Source: Gluconobacter albidus | GTDB taxonomy: Bacteria > Pseudomonadota > Alphaproteobacteria > Acetobacterales > Acetobacteraceae | Direction: 5' to 3' | DNA: 64,000 nt | NCBI RefSeq assembly: GCF_002723915.1 | Contig: NZ_BEWL01000009.1 | Location: 62,001-126,000, forward strand | Shown: piece after piece, positions 49,099-57,600 of the stretch | Position numbering within the stretch: the stretch's first letter is position 1 | How the letters are laid out: every line of letters starts with the position of its first letter | Made by a program: the position numbers and the translations under genes | The notes under the pieces: generated by a model | The model's database searches: none | The model's input: only the letters and a program-made list of their open reading frames with translations | Told to the model about the DNA's origin: nothing

Positions 49099-49269
49099 TC
49101 AGCTTTTTTTCGAAGGCCCTGTGTCGGCCATCCCGTCTTCGTCCTTCTTCGTCTGCCCTTTCTGTCGCTCCAGCTCCGCCAGTGTGCGTCTCACGGCCTG
49201 TGAGAACCGCGTTTTTCCTTCCCAGAAACGGCGTGAATACGCGCGGCGGTCCACCGTCGCCGTCCTCAT
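49099..49269 (-). CDS. Very small basic protein
   Basis: 56-residue basic protein (MRTATVDRRAYSRRFWEGKT at the start, then a Lys/Glu/Gln-rich helix). Its ATG overlaps the stop of the 73-residue gene (ATGA). No family recognised. Confidence 0.5.
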   Translation of the reverse strand: MRTATVDRRAYSRRFWEGKTRFSQAVRRTLAELERQKGQTKKDEDGMADTGPSKKS

Positions 49270-49487
49270 GCCACACCTTCCGGACGATCGAGGCTGTCCA
49301 GGAGCTTCTCCTGCGAGCGGCGGCGCAGCGTCGCGGCCTTGCGGCGGAAACCGGCCGTCAGGCGCGATGGCAGCATGAGGGACTGATCCGTGTCTTCCAG
49401 GAACACGGCCTCTGCCATGAGGCGCACACTCAGGGCGCGCGCCTGACTGCGGGGGACTGTGAGGGGAGCGGGTGTCGAGTAGAACAT
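49266..49487 (-). CDS. Small basic protein
   Basis: 73-residue protein with a basic helix at the C-terminus (LTAGFRRKAATLRRRSQEKL). AGGAGG lies before the ATG at 49487. Upstream are two tandem hairpins (49501-49552). No family recognised; likely DNA-associated given charge and context. Confidence 0.6.
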   Translation of the reverse strand: MFYSTPAPLTVPRSQARALSVRLMAEAVFLEDTDQSLMLPSRLTAGFRRKAATLRRRSQEKLLDSLDRPEGVA

Positions 49488-49500
49488 AAAGCCTCCTGAA

Positions 49501-49552
49501 ACCCGCCTCCTTCAGGAAGCGGGTATATAAAGACCGGCTCCAGGGCCGGTTT
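49501..49552 (-). other. Two hairpins in the leader of the 73-residue gene
   Basis: ACCCGC/GCGGGT (49501-49523) and ACCGGC-TCCAG-GGCCGGT-like stem (49532-49551) lie between the second ssb stop and the next start. They may stabilise mRNA or terminate part of the transcript. Confidence 0.45.
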
Positions 49553-49579
49553 ACGTGCATGTTTCGAAGAAAGAGGGCG

Positions 49580-49930
49580 TCAGCGGCCTGTGTCGGTGAG
49601 GATCCTCACGTCCCCGTCTTGGGCGCTCACGACGATCTCGGGTTCAGGCGGCCCCTGATCGGTACCCGGGCGGACTTCGTAAGCGCCGCGCACGAACACG
49701 AGTTGACCCTTGCGGGCGCGTCGCTCCAGAAGATCCGTCAGAAAGTCGTTGTGGCAGACGATCCTGTGCCACACAGTCTGGGGGACGCGGCGGCCGGTGT
49801 GTGTGTCGGTGCGGTGGCTGTCCGTCGCCAGACGGAAGAAGGCCACACGGTGTCCGTCCTGCCCCGTGCGGATCTCGGGATCCGCGCCAAGGTTGCCAAT
49901 GACGATGGCAAGGCTGAGGGTCTGAGCCAT
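49580..49930 (-). CDS. Second SSB-like protein (short)
   Basis: 116-residue protein with an SSB OB-fold: LAIVIGNLGADPEIRTGQDG, VAFFRLATDSHRTDT, TVWHRIVCHNDFLTDLLERR and KGQLVFVRGAYEVRP. It lacks the long linker and acidic DDEIPF-type tip of the full SSB at 36936, so it probably cannot recruit host repair proteins in the usual way. A second, tail-less SSB could be an anti-SOS or strand-protecting factor. ATG 49930 follows a Lys/Arg-free gap from the upstream gene. Confidence 0.85.
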   Translation of the reverse strand: MAQTLSLAIVIGNLGADPEIRTGQDGHRVAFFRLATDSHRTDTHTGRRVPQTVWHRIVCHNDFLTDLLERRARKGQLVFVRGAYEVRPGTDQGPPEPEIVVSAQDGDVRILTDTGR

Positions 49931-49956
49931 TGCTCTGTCCTTTTCTCTGGCCCGTG

Positions 49957-50478
49957 TCAGAAAAGCTCGGCCTGCACGGGCGCGGCAGGGAGAGGCTGGT
50001 GTTCGGATGGCAGGGCGATCCGGAAGCGTTGCGCCAGGCGGGCCAGATCGGCCCGGTCGCGTGCCTCCTGCTCGGCGGCAAGGGCGCGCGTGTAAGCGTC
50101 GATCAGCCCACTGCCGATGATGCGGTTGCGGATGTCGCGTTCGACGTCCGACCAGGTCCAGGCCGGATCGCCATAACAGCCGTACAGGACGATGCCGCGC
50201 AGGAAGCCCAGACGCGCCTGTGTCGTGGAGAACTGCGCCCCCCAGAAGCCGTGGATGTCGTAATGGGCGATATGCCCGAACATCTGGCTCAGGCGGTTGT
50301 AAAGCGTGCGGTTCCACGCACTCTGCGGAAATCCGCGTGCGATGAAGGACAGCAGCGCGTTCCCGATTTTCGCCTTCTCGACCGCGTCGCTGAACTGCGT
50401 CGCGGTGAGGCCCTGAGGCTGGATCGGAGGCCGTCGCAGCGACGGACACGCGATGGACGCTGGCTCGGGGCCGTTCAT
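49957..50478 (-). CDS. Unknown soluble protein
   Basis: 173-residue protein with a helical C-terminus (YTRALAAEQEARDRADLARL) and an aromatic middle (QMFGHIAHYDIHGFWGAQFS). No family recognised. The ATG overlaps the stop of the upstream 116-residue gene (ATGA). Part of the long minus-strand leading-region series. Confidence 0.65.
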   Translation of the reverse strand: MNGPEPASIACPSLRRPPIQPQGLTATQFSDAVEKAKIGNALLSFIARGFPQSAWNRTLYNRLSQMFGHIAHYDIHGFWGAQFSTTQARLGFLRGIVLYGCYGDPAWTWSDVERDIRNRIIGSGLIDAYTRALAAEQEARDRADLARLAQRFRIALPSEHQPLPAAPVQAELF

Positions 50479-50825
50479 GACCGCACCTCGCGGTCAAGCA
50501 TCGCCTCGACCTCGGCGAGATAGGCTTTGAAGGGCGTCTCCTCAGGGATCGTCCTGATCCACTGCTCGGTCCCGAGGGAGCCTTTCCAGCGGGCGTCGCA
50601 GAAGCCCTCGGGATGATCGCTCCCACGCTCGGGTGTCACAGACACCAGAAAGGAGGCTTCCGGATAGTCGCCGCGCAGGCGTGCACCGTATGCGGCTACT
50701 GCCGCCCGGATTTCCGCAAGGTCAGCCGCTTCAATCCGTGTCTGTCTGTAGCGGTCAGGGGACGAACAGGAGATGAGGCTCCCGTGAGAGGCCGCAGGGA
50801 TGGCAGCCAGAGTGTATGTCGGCAT
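50475..50825 (-). CDS. Unknown small protein
   Basis: 116-residue protein with mixed alpha/beta pattern (AVAAYGARLRGDYPEASFLV, then SVTPERG). ATG at 50825 is used, with GGAGAT upstream. No family recognised. Confidence 0.65.
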   Translation of the reverse strand: MPTYTLAAIPAASHGSLISCSSPDRYRQTRIEAADLAEIRAAVAAYGARLRGDYPEASFLVSVTPERGSDHPEGFCDARWKGSLGTEQWIRTIPEETPFKAYLAEVEAMLDREVRS

Positions 50826-50879
50826 GGTGATCTCCACACAGGACAGGGCCGCCCGTGAGGGCGGCTGATCTCGGATCGG

Positions 50880-51008
50880 TCAGAGAAAGGCGGGAAGCAC
50901 CACCACCAGAACGATGAAGGCAGCGAACAGCGCGACGCCCGCTACGAACCCTGCGAGTTCGAGCCATTCCGTGCGGTTGCGGGGACGCAGATCGGAAAAG
51001 TCGGCCAT
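50880..51008 (-). CDS. 42-residue single-pass membrane protein
   Basis: Frame MADFSDLRPRNRTEWLELAG, then one long hydrophobic segment (about residues 19-41) ending at the stop. AGGAGA lies before ATG 51008. A GC-rich hairpin element precedes it. Function unknown; it adds to the set of tiny membrane proteins in this region. Confidence 0.55.
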   Translation of the reverse strand: MADFSDLRPRNRTEWLELAGFVAGVALFAAFIVLVVVLPAFL

Positions 51009-51039
51009 GTCATTCTCCTGTTTTCTTTCATGACCTCTT

Positions 51040-51135
51040 CCGGCGACCGCAGCGGAGACTGGCTGGCAGCGGCGCTGCAACGCAGCGGGATCGGACGACC
51101 CGCAGCGCAGCGAGGACACGGCCGACCCACCCTTT
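51040..51135. repeat. GC-rich intergenic element, family member 1
   Basis: Includes GCGAGGACACG at 51110-51120 followed by GCCGACCCACC. The same block recurs at 60214 and 61792. Several GCAGCG-type short repeats precede it. Lies upstream of the 42-residue membrane protein gene in its reading direction. Confidence 0.65.
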
Positions 51136-51203
51136 GCCAGACAGGCTCCGGTGTGGTGCCTGCCCTCTCTTTTTTCCCTTCCCCCTTTTTCTTTTCCCGT
51201 CTC

Positions 51204-51611
51204 CTACTGCGCGAGATTGGCGACCTGCCGCGCCAGGCGGGCACAGAGCGCACGCGTCACGGGATCGTCCTCGTCCACAACCGCACCGGTCAGGACAGGA
51301 AGAAGGCGGCGCGCTTCAGGTGCGGAGAGATCCAGATGCCAGCACGCACCGATCTGCGTGGCCACCGCATCCGGCTGATCAACCAGGCGGACGGACACCG
51401 AGACCTCATTGCCGTCCACGTTTTCGGGTTCGAGAACGGCGTTCTGACCGTCTGGCAGGCGAACAGGGCGAAGGCCGCTCATGTTCGGCTCGTCGGCCGT
51501 CGCGTCCAGTACAATCTGACCGGCTGCCTCGGCCGTCTCGGCCTCAACCTGAAAGGTGACGCGATCAGAGAGAAGCTGGCGCTCGCTGAGCGTCACAATA
51601 AAAACAGACAT
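51204..51611 (-). CDS. Unknown soluble protein
   Basis: 135-residue protein. The N-terminal beta-alpha-beta pattern (SVFIVTLSERQLLSDRVTFQ, then VEAETAEAAGQIVLDATA) is like small polyvalent-protein modules, but no family can be named. The C-terminus is helical. It follows the LPD29-type gene. Confidence 0.62.
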   Translation of the reverse strand: MSVFIVTLSERQLLSDRVTFQVEAETAEAAGQIVLDATADEPNMSGLRPVRLPDGQNAVLEPENVDGNEVSVSVRLVDQPDAVATQIGACWHLDLSAPEARRLLPVLTGAVVDEDDPVTRALCARLARQVANLAQ

Positions 51612-51682
51612 GTCGGGCTCCAGAAATGGAAAAGGCCGCCCCGGAGCGGGCGGCCTTGAAGGGCGGACGAAAAAAGAGAGGC

Positions 51683-52363
51683 TCAGTCGCTCACAAATTC
51701 GGAGCTGCCGAACACATCCTGCCAGGGGCTGTTACTGGTCAGGTGGCAGTCAGACTGCCAGTCGTAGTAACCGGACTTGAACCGCGAGGTGATGGCCTGG
51801 AGAGTTTCGGTCGCCGTCTCGTCCAGATCCTCCTCCGTCCGCACGATCACACTGCCGTAGTGGCTCTTGCGGACGGAAAACTTCACCTTCGGGAAAGCCT
51901 TCTTCAGCATCCGGCGGATATTTTTGGCGGCCAGCGTGCCGCTGCTGTCGTCGCCCTGCTCCAGATCGGCATAGTCGGGATTGACGCGGAGTGCTGCGAC
52001 CTCGGCGGCATGTTCGGCTTTCGCGCGGGCTTCGGCTGCCACCTTCTCAGCCTCAACCTCTTCGGCATGGGTGCGGAGGAAGGCGATCTCCTCAGCGCTG
52101 GCCAGTTTCTTGTCGGCTTCGATCCGCCACTGAACACCGCGCAGGATGGCCTCGGGCAGACGACGGGAGATCGAGCCGCAGGCAAAGACGATGTCGTAGG
52201 AGGCGCTCCCGCCCGACACGATGGCCCCGCCACGCGACAGAGACCGCACGGTGGTCGGGCTTTCCTTGCCGTAAACAGCCATGACGATCCCGGCTCCCCG
52301 GCTGTAGAGATGGGTGTAAACGCGGGTGCCGACCTGAATGGGCGCGAGTGAGGGGACGAACAT
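51683..52363 (-). CDS. LPD29-domain protein
   Basis: 226-residue protein. The C-terminal half (AAKNIRRMLKKAFPKVKFSV, then RKSHYGSVIVRTEEDLDETA) matches the LPD29 domain found in large polyvalent proteins of phages and plasmids. The N-terminal half forms a small beta domain (IQVGTRVYTHLYSRGAGIVM) and a helical linker. Function unknown. A strong hairpin at 52423-52493 lies upstream. Confidence 0.75.
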   Translation of the reverse strand: MFVPSLAPIQVGTRVYTHLYSRGAGIVMAVYGKESPTTVRSLSRGGAIVSGGSASYDIVFACGSISRRLPEAILRGVQWRIEADKKLASAEEIAFLRTHAEEVEAEKVAAEARAKAEHAAEVAALRVNPDYADLEQGDDSSGTLAAKNIRRMLKKAFPKVKFSVRKSHYGSVIVRTEEDLDETATETLQAITSRFKSGYYDWQSDCHLTSNSPWQDVFGSSEFVSD

Positions 52364-52422
52364 CGTCTGATCCTTTTCCTTTGGATTTTCGTGATGTCTT
52401 CTTCCGCGTCAGCGCGGGAGGG

Positions 52423-52493
52423 CCGGGTCAAAAGCGGCGCGTGCGCCGGCACCGGAGGCGGCGCAGCCGGTGAGGAGCCACCTTTTGACCCGG
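52423..52493. repeat. GC-rich hairpin upstream of the LPD29 gene
   Basis: Perfect 11-bp outer stem CCGGGTCAAAA (52423-52433) / TTTTGACCCGG (52483-52493) enclosing GCGGCGCG and CCGGCACCGG-type inner pairs. Lies 60 nt before the LPD29 start codon. Confidence 0.75.
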
Positions 52494-52546
52494 ACGGAGC
52501 GCGATGGCAGCGCCCCTCCTTTCCTTTTCTTTTCCCTCTCCCTGCT

Positions 52547-54409
52547 TCAGGCCACGACAACGATTTCGAGATGGTCACGCATGAACTGCATGGCCTCGTT
52601 GTGCTCCGACTGCTCGGGCTCGGGCGCTTCGAGAGAGAAGGTCTCTTCTGAGTCCGGCTCCGTCACTGGCACGACAGGGCCGTTCGACAGGTCGGCCTCA
52701 TCATCGGCTGCTCCAACGAAATCATCCTCAGGCATCTCGTCCAGGTCCTCGTCGTCCACCACGCTTTCCAGCTCGCGGATCTTCTGCTGTTTTTTCTTCT
52801 GCTTTTGCGCCCAGACGTCCTGCGCCTGCGCAAAGGAGGCCACCTCGGGCAGCCAATGGCCCTCCCCGACATGGTTCATGAGGGCCGCACGCATCTCCTT
52901 GCCGGTGTTCTGCGACGCAAGCCCTTCTGCCTGCACGGCCTTGGTAATGCCGGGCTTGCTGTAGCATTTGAGGAACGACTCAAAGGCCATGCTCGGCATC
53001 TTCTGGTCGGCACCGAACAGAACGCCCACGAGCTGCGCGGGCAGACCGCTGCCGCTGTGCATCGACACATCGCAGTTCAGGATGCTTTGCAGGACGGTGA
53101 CAGCATGGCGTCGGATCAGCTTTTCGTCGCGGACAAGGCTGCCTTCGGGGAACAGGTCAGCCATCGCGAGCGTGCGCGCAGTTGGCTCTGACCAGTTGTT
53201 CCCGCTGGCATCTCCATGGACACGGACATTCTCGGCTTCCAGCGCCAGCAGAAGGGCTGCGATCAGCTCCCATGGATCGGCCGTCTCGGCCACCTCGCCG
53301 AGGGCCTCGCGCAAGGCGACGGTGCGGATCTCGCCGATCATCTTGTGGCCGGTCCCGGAAACGTCCGGTCGTTCCTTTGGGGCCTCGGGTGTGGAAGATC
53401 CGCCCGTGTGGTCCAGCTTTGCTGCGCTGTAAGGACGGCAGCGTTCTTCCACGATCTTCAGGGTGCGGGGATTGAGGCCGTACCCCATGACCTCACCCTC
53501 CTGTGTCGCCATCCATGTTCCCATGGTGATGAAACCTTCGGGCGCGCGGACGTATCCGTACTCGTCCGAGACCAGGACGATGGAGTTTTCGGGCCGCTCA
53601 TTGTCCAGCCAGTCCTGCTGTGCGGCCGCGTAAGCCGTGGCATCGAGCGTATAGCGGCTGTCCGTATCGGCTTCGGCAAACAGATCCTCCATCCAGACAA
53701 TCTTGTGCTTGCGGGCAAGATCGTCGCCAAACCGGGCGTCGCGGGCGTACCATTCCTTCTGTTCGAGGTTTCGGGCAAGCGCACCCCAGGCCACGGTATC
53801 CTCCGGATCTTTCGCCTTCACGCGATACTCGGCCGGATCCTCGTCGTCTTCCACGCTTTCGGAAAACATTTCCGCCCATGCGTCACGCTGCTCGTCCAGA
53901 GAGGCCTGAGCGATGATCTTGCGCTGCCGCTCATCAGGGCCTCGGCCGAGGGCGATGGCATCCAGAATAGGCGGGTGCAGCTTCGCCAGAAGGCTGAGAC
54001 GCTTGAGATAGCTCGGCGTGACCATTAAGGCGGCACAGACCTGCGGATCTGTATAGCCAAGCTGCTCGCGCAGGCGGGTGACGCTGTTCCACTGCTCCGG
54101 CTCCGTCATGTCGAGACGGACGAAGTTCTCGCTGACGGCGGCCAGTGCATCGAGGTCTTCGCTCTGATCCCCGACATACACGTCGATTTCAGGAACACCC
54201 GCATAGATGGCGCCTTCTGTCCGACGGTGCCCGGCCACGATCATCAGGCGTCCGTCTTCCAGTTCCCGGACGGCCGGGGGATGAAGGATACCAATCGCCT
54301 TGATGTTGAGCGCGAGTTTGCGCAGTTCTTCAAGGCTTCCGATGGAAGAGCGCGGATTGTTCGGATTGGGCACAAGGGTTTTCGGATCGACGCGGCGAAG
54401 CTCGGCCAT
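52547..54409 (-). CDS. ParB-like protein
   Basis: 620-residue protein. The ParB/Srx N-terminal domain is clear: VPNPNNPRSSIGSLEELRKL, IGILHPPAVRELEDGRLMIV, AGHRRTEGAIYAGV, then helix-turn-helix QLGYTDPQVCAALMVTPSYL. The long C-terminus is unlike partition ParB. ParB folds bind CTP. No ParA gene adjoins it; the recognisable parA is at 62091 with another partner. It may act as a regulator or nuclease-like factor in the leading region, as large ParB-like proteins (for example in ICEs) do. Confidence 0.85.
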   Translation of the reverse strand: MAELRRVDPKTLVPNPNNPRSSIGSLEELRKLALNIKAIGILHPPAVRELEDGRLMIVAGHRRTEGAIYAGVPEIDVYVGDQSEDLDALAAVSENFVRLDMTEPEQWNSVTRLREQLGYTDPQVCAALMVTPSYLKRLSLLAKLHPPILDAIALGRGPDERQRKIIAQASLDEQRDAWAEMFSESVEDDEDPAEYRVKAKDPEDTVAWGALARNLEQKEWYARDARFGDDLARKHKIVWMEDLFAEADTDSRYTLDATAYAAAQQDWLDNERPENSIVLVSDEYGYVRAPEGFITMGTWMATQEGEVMGYGLNPRTLKIVEERCRPYSAAKLDHTGGSSTPEAPKERPDVSGTGHKMIGEIRTVALREALGEVAETADPWELIAALLLALEAENVRVHGDASGNNWSEPTARTLAMADLFPEGSLVRDEKLIRRHAVTVLQSILNCDVSMHSGSGLPAQLVGVLFGADQKMPSMAFESFLKCYSKPGITKAVQAEGLASQNTGKEMRAALMNHVGEGHWLPEVASFAQAQDVWAQKQKKKQQKIRELESVVDDEDLDEMPEDDFVGAADDEADLSNGPVVPVTEPDSEETFSLEAPEPEQSEHNEAMQFMRDHLEIVVVA

Positions 54410-54456
54410 GGGACGCTCTTTCTATGATTTTTCAGATGTCCCTCCCGCGTCACGGG

Positions 54457-54517
54457 CCAGCCAGCCGCGCAAGGCCGCGCGAAGCGCGCCCGGCCTGAGC
54501 CTTGCGCGGCTGGCTGG
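54457..54517. repeat. Perfect 18-bp inverted repeat upstream of the ParB-like gene
   Basis: CCAGCCAGCCGCGCAAGG (54457-54474) and CCTTGCGCGGCTGGCTGG (54500-54517), loop GCGC-rich with its own GCGCG pairing. Lies 48 nt before the start codon of the ParB-like gene. Confidence 0.8.
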
Positions 54518-54564
54518 TTCGTGACAGCCCCGCCTTTCCTCCTACTTCCTGCTGCTTTTCCTCT

Positions 54565-54597
54565 CCCTTACTGTGTCCATTCCGGACACAGTAAGGG
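54565..54597 (-). terminator. 14-bp palindrome after the methyltransferase-helicase gene
   Basis: CCCTTACTGTGTCC (54565-54578), ATTCC, GGACACAGTAAGGG (54584-54597). Immediately follows the stop at 54603 on the minus strand. Contains the GTGTCC-N5-GGACAC core seen at 29965. No T-run. Confidence 0.6.
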
Positions 54598-54602
54598 CAG
54601 CA

Positions 54603-57600
54603 TCAGGCGGCCTCTACGGCCACGGCCTGATCTGCCAGCGCTGCCTTTGCCTCGGCTGCTTCAGCCTTCTCCGCCTCCTCACGGCGCTGCGTATCGGCTG
54701 CCAGATCCGCCTCCAGGGCCGCCATGGCCTCGCGTTTCTCCTGTAACAAAGCCGCCTCCGGGAACGCCAGACCCACACGGGCGCGGTAGCCGGGGAGCTT
54801 GCGCTCGGCTTCTTCCACCTGACGGCGCGCGTCCGCCAGCTCGGCCTCGAACCGCAGCAGCGCGTTCTCGATGCGGCTGACCAGCCCGACCGGGCTTGTC
54901 TCGCGGTCGAAGTCCATGCCGAGGATCCGCCCGTCCAGCACAAGACCGAGGGTCGCGTCCCACGTCTCTTCCCCGTCGAAGCGTGTGCGCCAGGTCTCGC
55001 ACAGGATCTCGAAGCCGCCGATCGTGCCGAGCGTCCACTTGCCTTTCTCCCCGGCCTTCGCGGCGAGACGGGCCTGCGAGAGAAGCCACTGACCGGCCTT
55101 CTCACGTTCAGTCATCTCCCGGTCCTTGCGAACCAGACAGAACGCTTCACCGCGTGTCGGCTCACGCTTTGCGATGTCGTTCTGAAGACGCGGGATCACG
55201 GTCTGCGCTGTGTCACGGTCACGCTCGGCACGGTCGATGGCACGACGGACGTTATACTGATCGTCGTGATGGGCGGCCTGCAACCGCTCCAGACGGGCCA
55301 GCTCGGCCTCCAGTCCAGCCTTCTGCATCAGGCGTTCGTCACCCGACGCCAAAGCTTTTGCCATGGCGAACTGGTTGGCTTCTGCGCCCACGTCTTCCAG
55401 ACGGCGGATGGTCCGGTCTCCAGACATGGCAAGGCAGATGAACTTCTGCTTGCGCTCCAGCATCTGCCAGTTGGTCGCGTCCACCGAGCCTTTCAGGGCG
55501 TAGGCGTAAAGCTGGATCACCGGGTTCTGGTTGCCCTGCCGCTCGATGCGGCCTTCACGCTGGATGATGTCCGAGACCAGCCAGGGCACATCGAGGTGAT
55601 GCAGGGCGATCAGCCGCTGCTGCGCATTCACCCCAGTCCCCATGGTCGCGGAAGACCCGATCAGGATCCGCTTGCGCCCGGAGTTCATGTCGCGGAAGAG
55701 CGCCTGCTTGGCCGTGCTCTTCTTGTAGTGCTGCATGAAGGCGATCTCGTCGCGCGGGATGCCCATGCGGATCAGCTCGTCGCGGATCCAGCGATAGGCC
55801 GAGAAACCGCGTGTCTCCAGCGCGGATTCCGTGCCCAGATCCGAGAAGATCATCTGCGTGGCACCCGGCAGGTCGTACTCCCGTCCCGTCTCAGGGTCGG
55901 TGTAGCGATTGGCCGACGTGTCCTGCCAGATCTGGAAGACCTTGCGGATCATGACGTTCAGCTTGTTGCTGTTGTCATTCTCTGCCCAGTTCCGCACGAA
56001 ACGCAGGTCGATGGCAGCGTGCCGGGCATCGGTAATGACGGACAGCAGGATGTCGTCGCCCTTCTGGGGCTTGCCAGTGCGCTCTTCAATCGTCTTGATC
56101 CGCTCCGCGAGCGTCTTCTGATACTCGCGGAAGGCGTCCCCACTATCGGCCACGACGATCTCACGTCTGCCGCCCGCCACCTCTGGCAGTTTGACGTAGC
56201 GTCGCAGGTCATCCTGCTGCACGACGTCGGCAAAGTCGCGATACATCGCCATCAGGTCGGCGACATTCACAAACTCGGAGAACCGCGTGACAGGCTTGTA
56301 AAGACCGCTCGGCTGAAGCTCCAGTTCCGTGCGGGTCTCGCCAAAACTTGCGGCCCAGGCGTCGAACTCGTGCAGACCACGCTCGACAAGGGCTGGCAGA
56401 TCCATGAACCGCTGGATCGAGAACATCTCGCCAAGTGTGTTGGTAATCGGCGAGCCTGACGCCATCACCAGCACGCGTTCGGGATTACGCTTGGCAAGGT
56501 AGCGCGTTTTCACGAACAGATCCCAGGCGCGCTGGCTGCCGTTCGGGTCGATCCCCTTCAGATCGGACTGGTTCGTGCCGAAAGACAATTTGCGGAACTG
56601 CTGCGCCTCGTCCACGAGGATCTGGTCCACCCCGATCTCGCCAAGATGCACGAGATCGTCCTTGCGGCTGGACAGGGCCTTCAGCTTGGCTTCCATCCCC
56701 TCCTTCAGGCGCTCGATGCGCTTGCGCGACAGACGGTCGTCCCGGTTCACATTCTCCAGAAGGCTTTCGTAGGACGCGATCTGGTCCTCGACCATTTCCT
56801 GCTCAAAGGCGCTCTCGACCGGCACGAACTTGAAGGCGTCATGCGTGATGACAATGGCGTCCCACTTCCCCGTGGCCGCCCGGGCCAGGAACCGCTGGCG
56901 CTTGTCCTTCACGAAGTTGGTCTCGTCCGCCACGAGGATCTGGGCGTTCGGGTAGAGCATCATGAACTCACGCGCCATCTGCGCAAGGCAGTGTCCGGGC
57001 ACCACGATCATGCCCTTGGAAATCAGACCGAGGCGCTTTTGCTCCATCACGGCCGCGCACATCGAGAACGTCTTCCCGGACCCCACCGCATGGGCCATGT
57101 AGGTGCTGCCCTTGGCGATGATCCGCCAGATCACCCGCTTCTGATGGTCGCGCAGACTGATGGCCGTGCTCGCTCCCGGCAGTTTCAGGTGGGAGCCGTC
57201 GAACGTGCGCGGGACAAGGTTGTTGAACGCATCGTTATACAGCCGCACCAGACGCTCGGCGCGGTCAGTGTCCTGCCACACCCACGTCTCGAACGCGGTC
57301 TTGATCGCGGCCAGCTTTTCCTTGGCGGCCTCGGTCTCCTTTGTATTCAGTTCACGGTGTTCGCCATTCACATCGCGCCAGGTGTCCCAGATTTTCGGGC
57401 TGGCCTGATTGAGCGCATCGTCCAGCAGATCCCCGGCATGGCGGCGCTGTGTTCCCCAGACCGACGTTGCCTCCGCCTTGCCGGAAAACCCGCTCTTGTC
57501 CACGCTCCAGGTCGCCACCTCCATCGTGTGGTGAATGGTCGTGCAGACCCCCATGACCTCTGCGACGAAAGCCTCGACATCCGGCACGGGGATCCACGGG

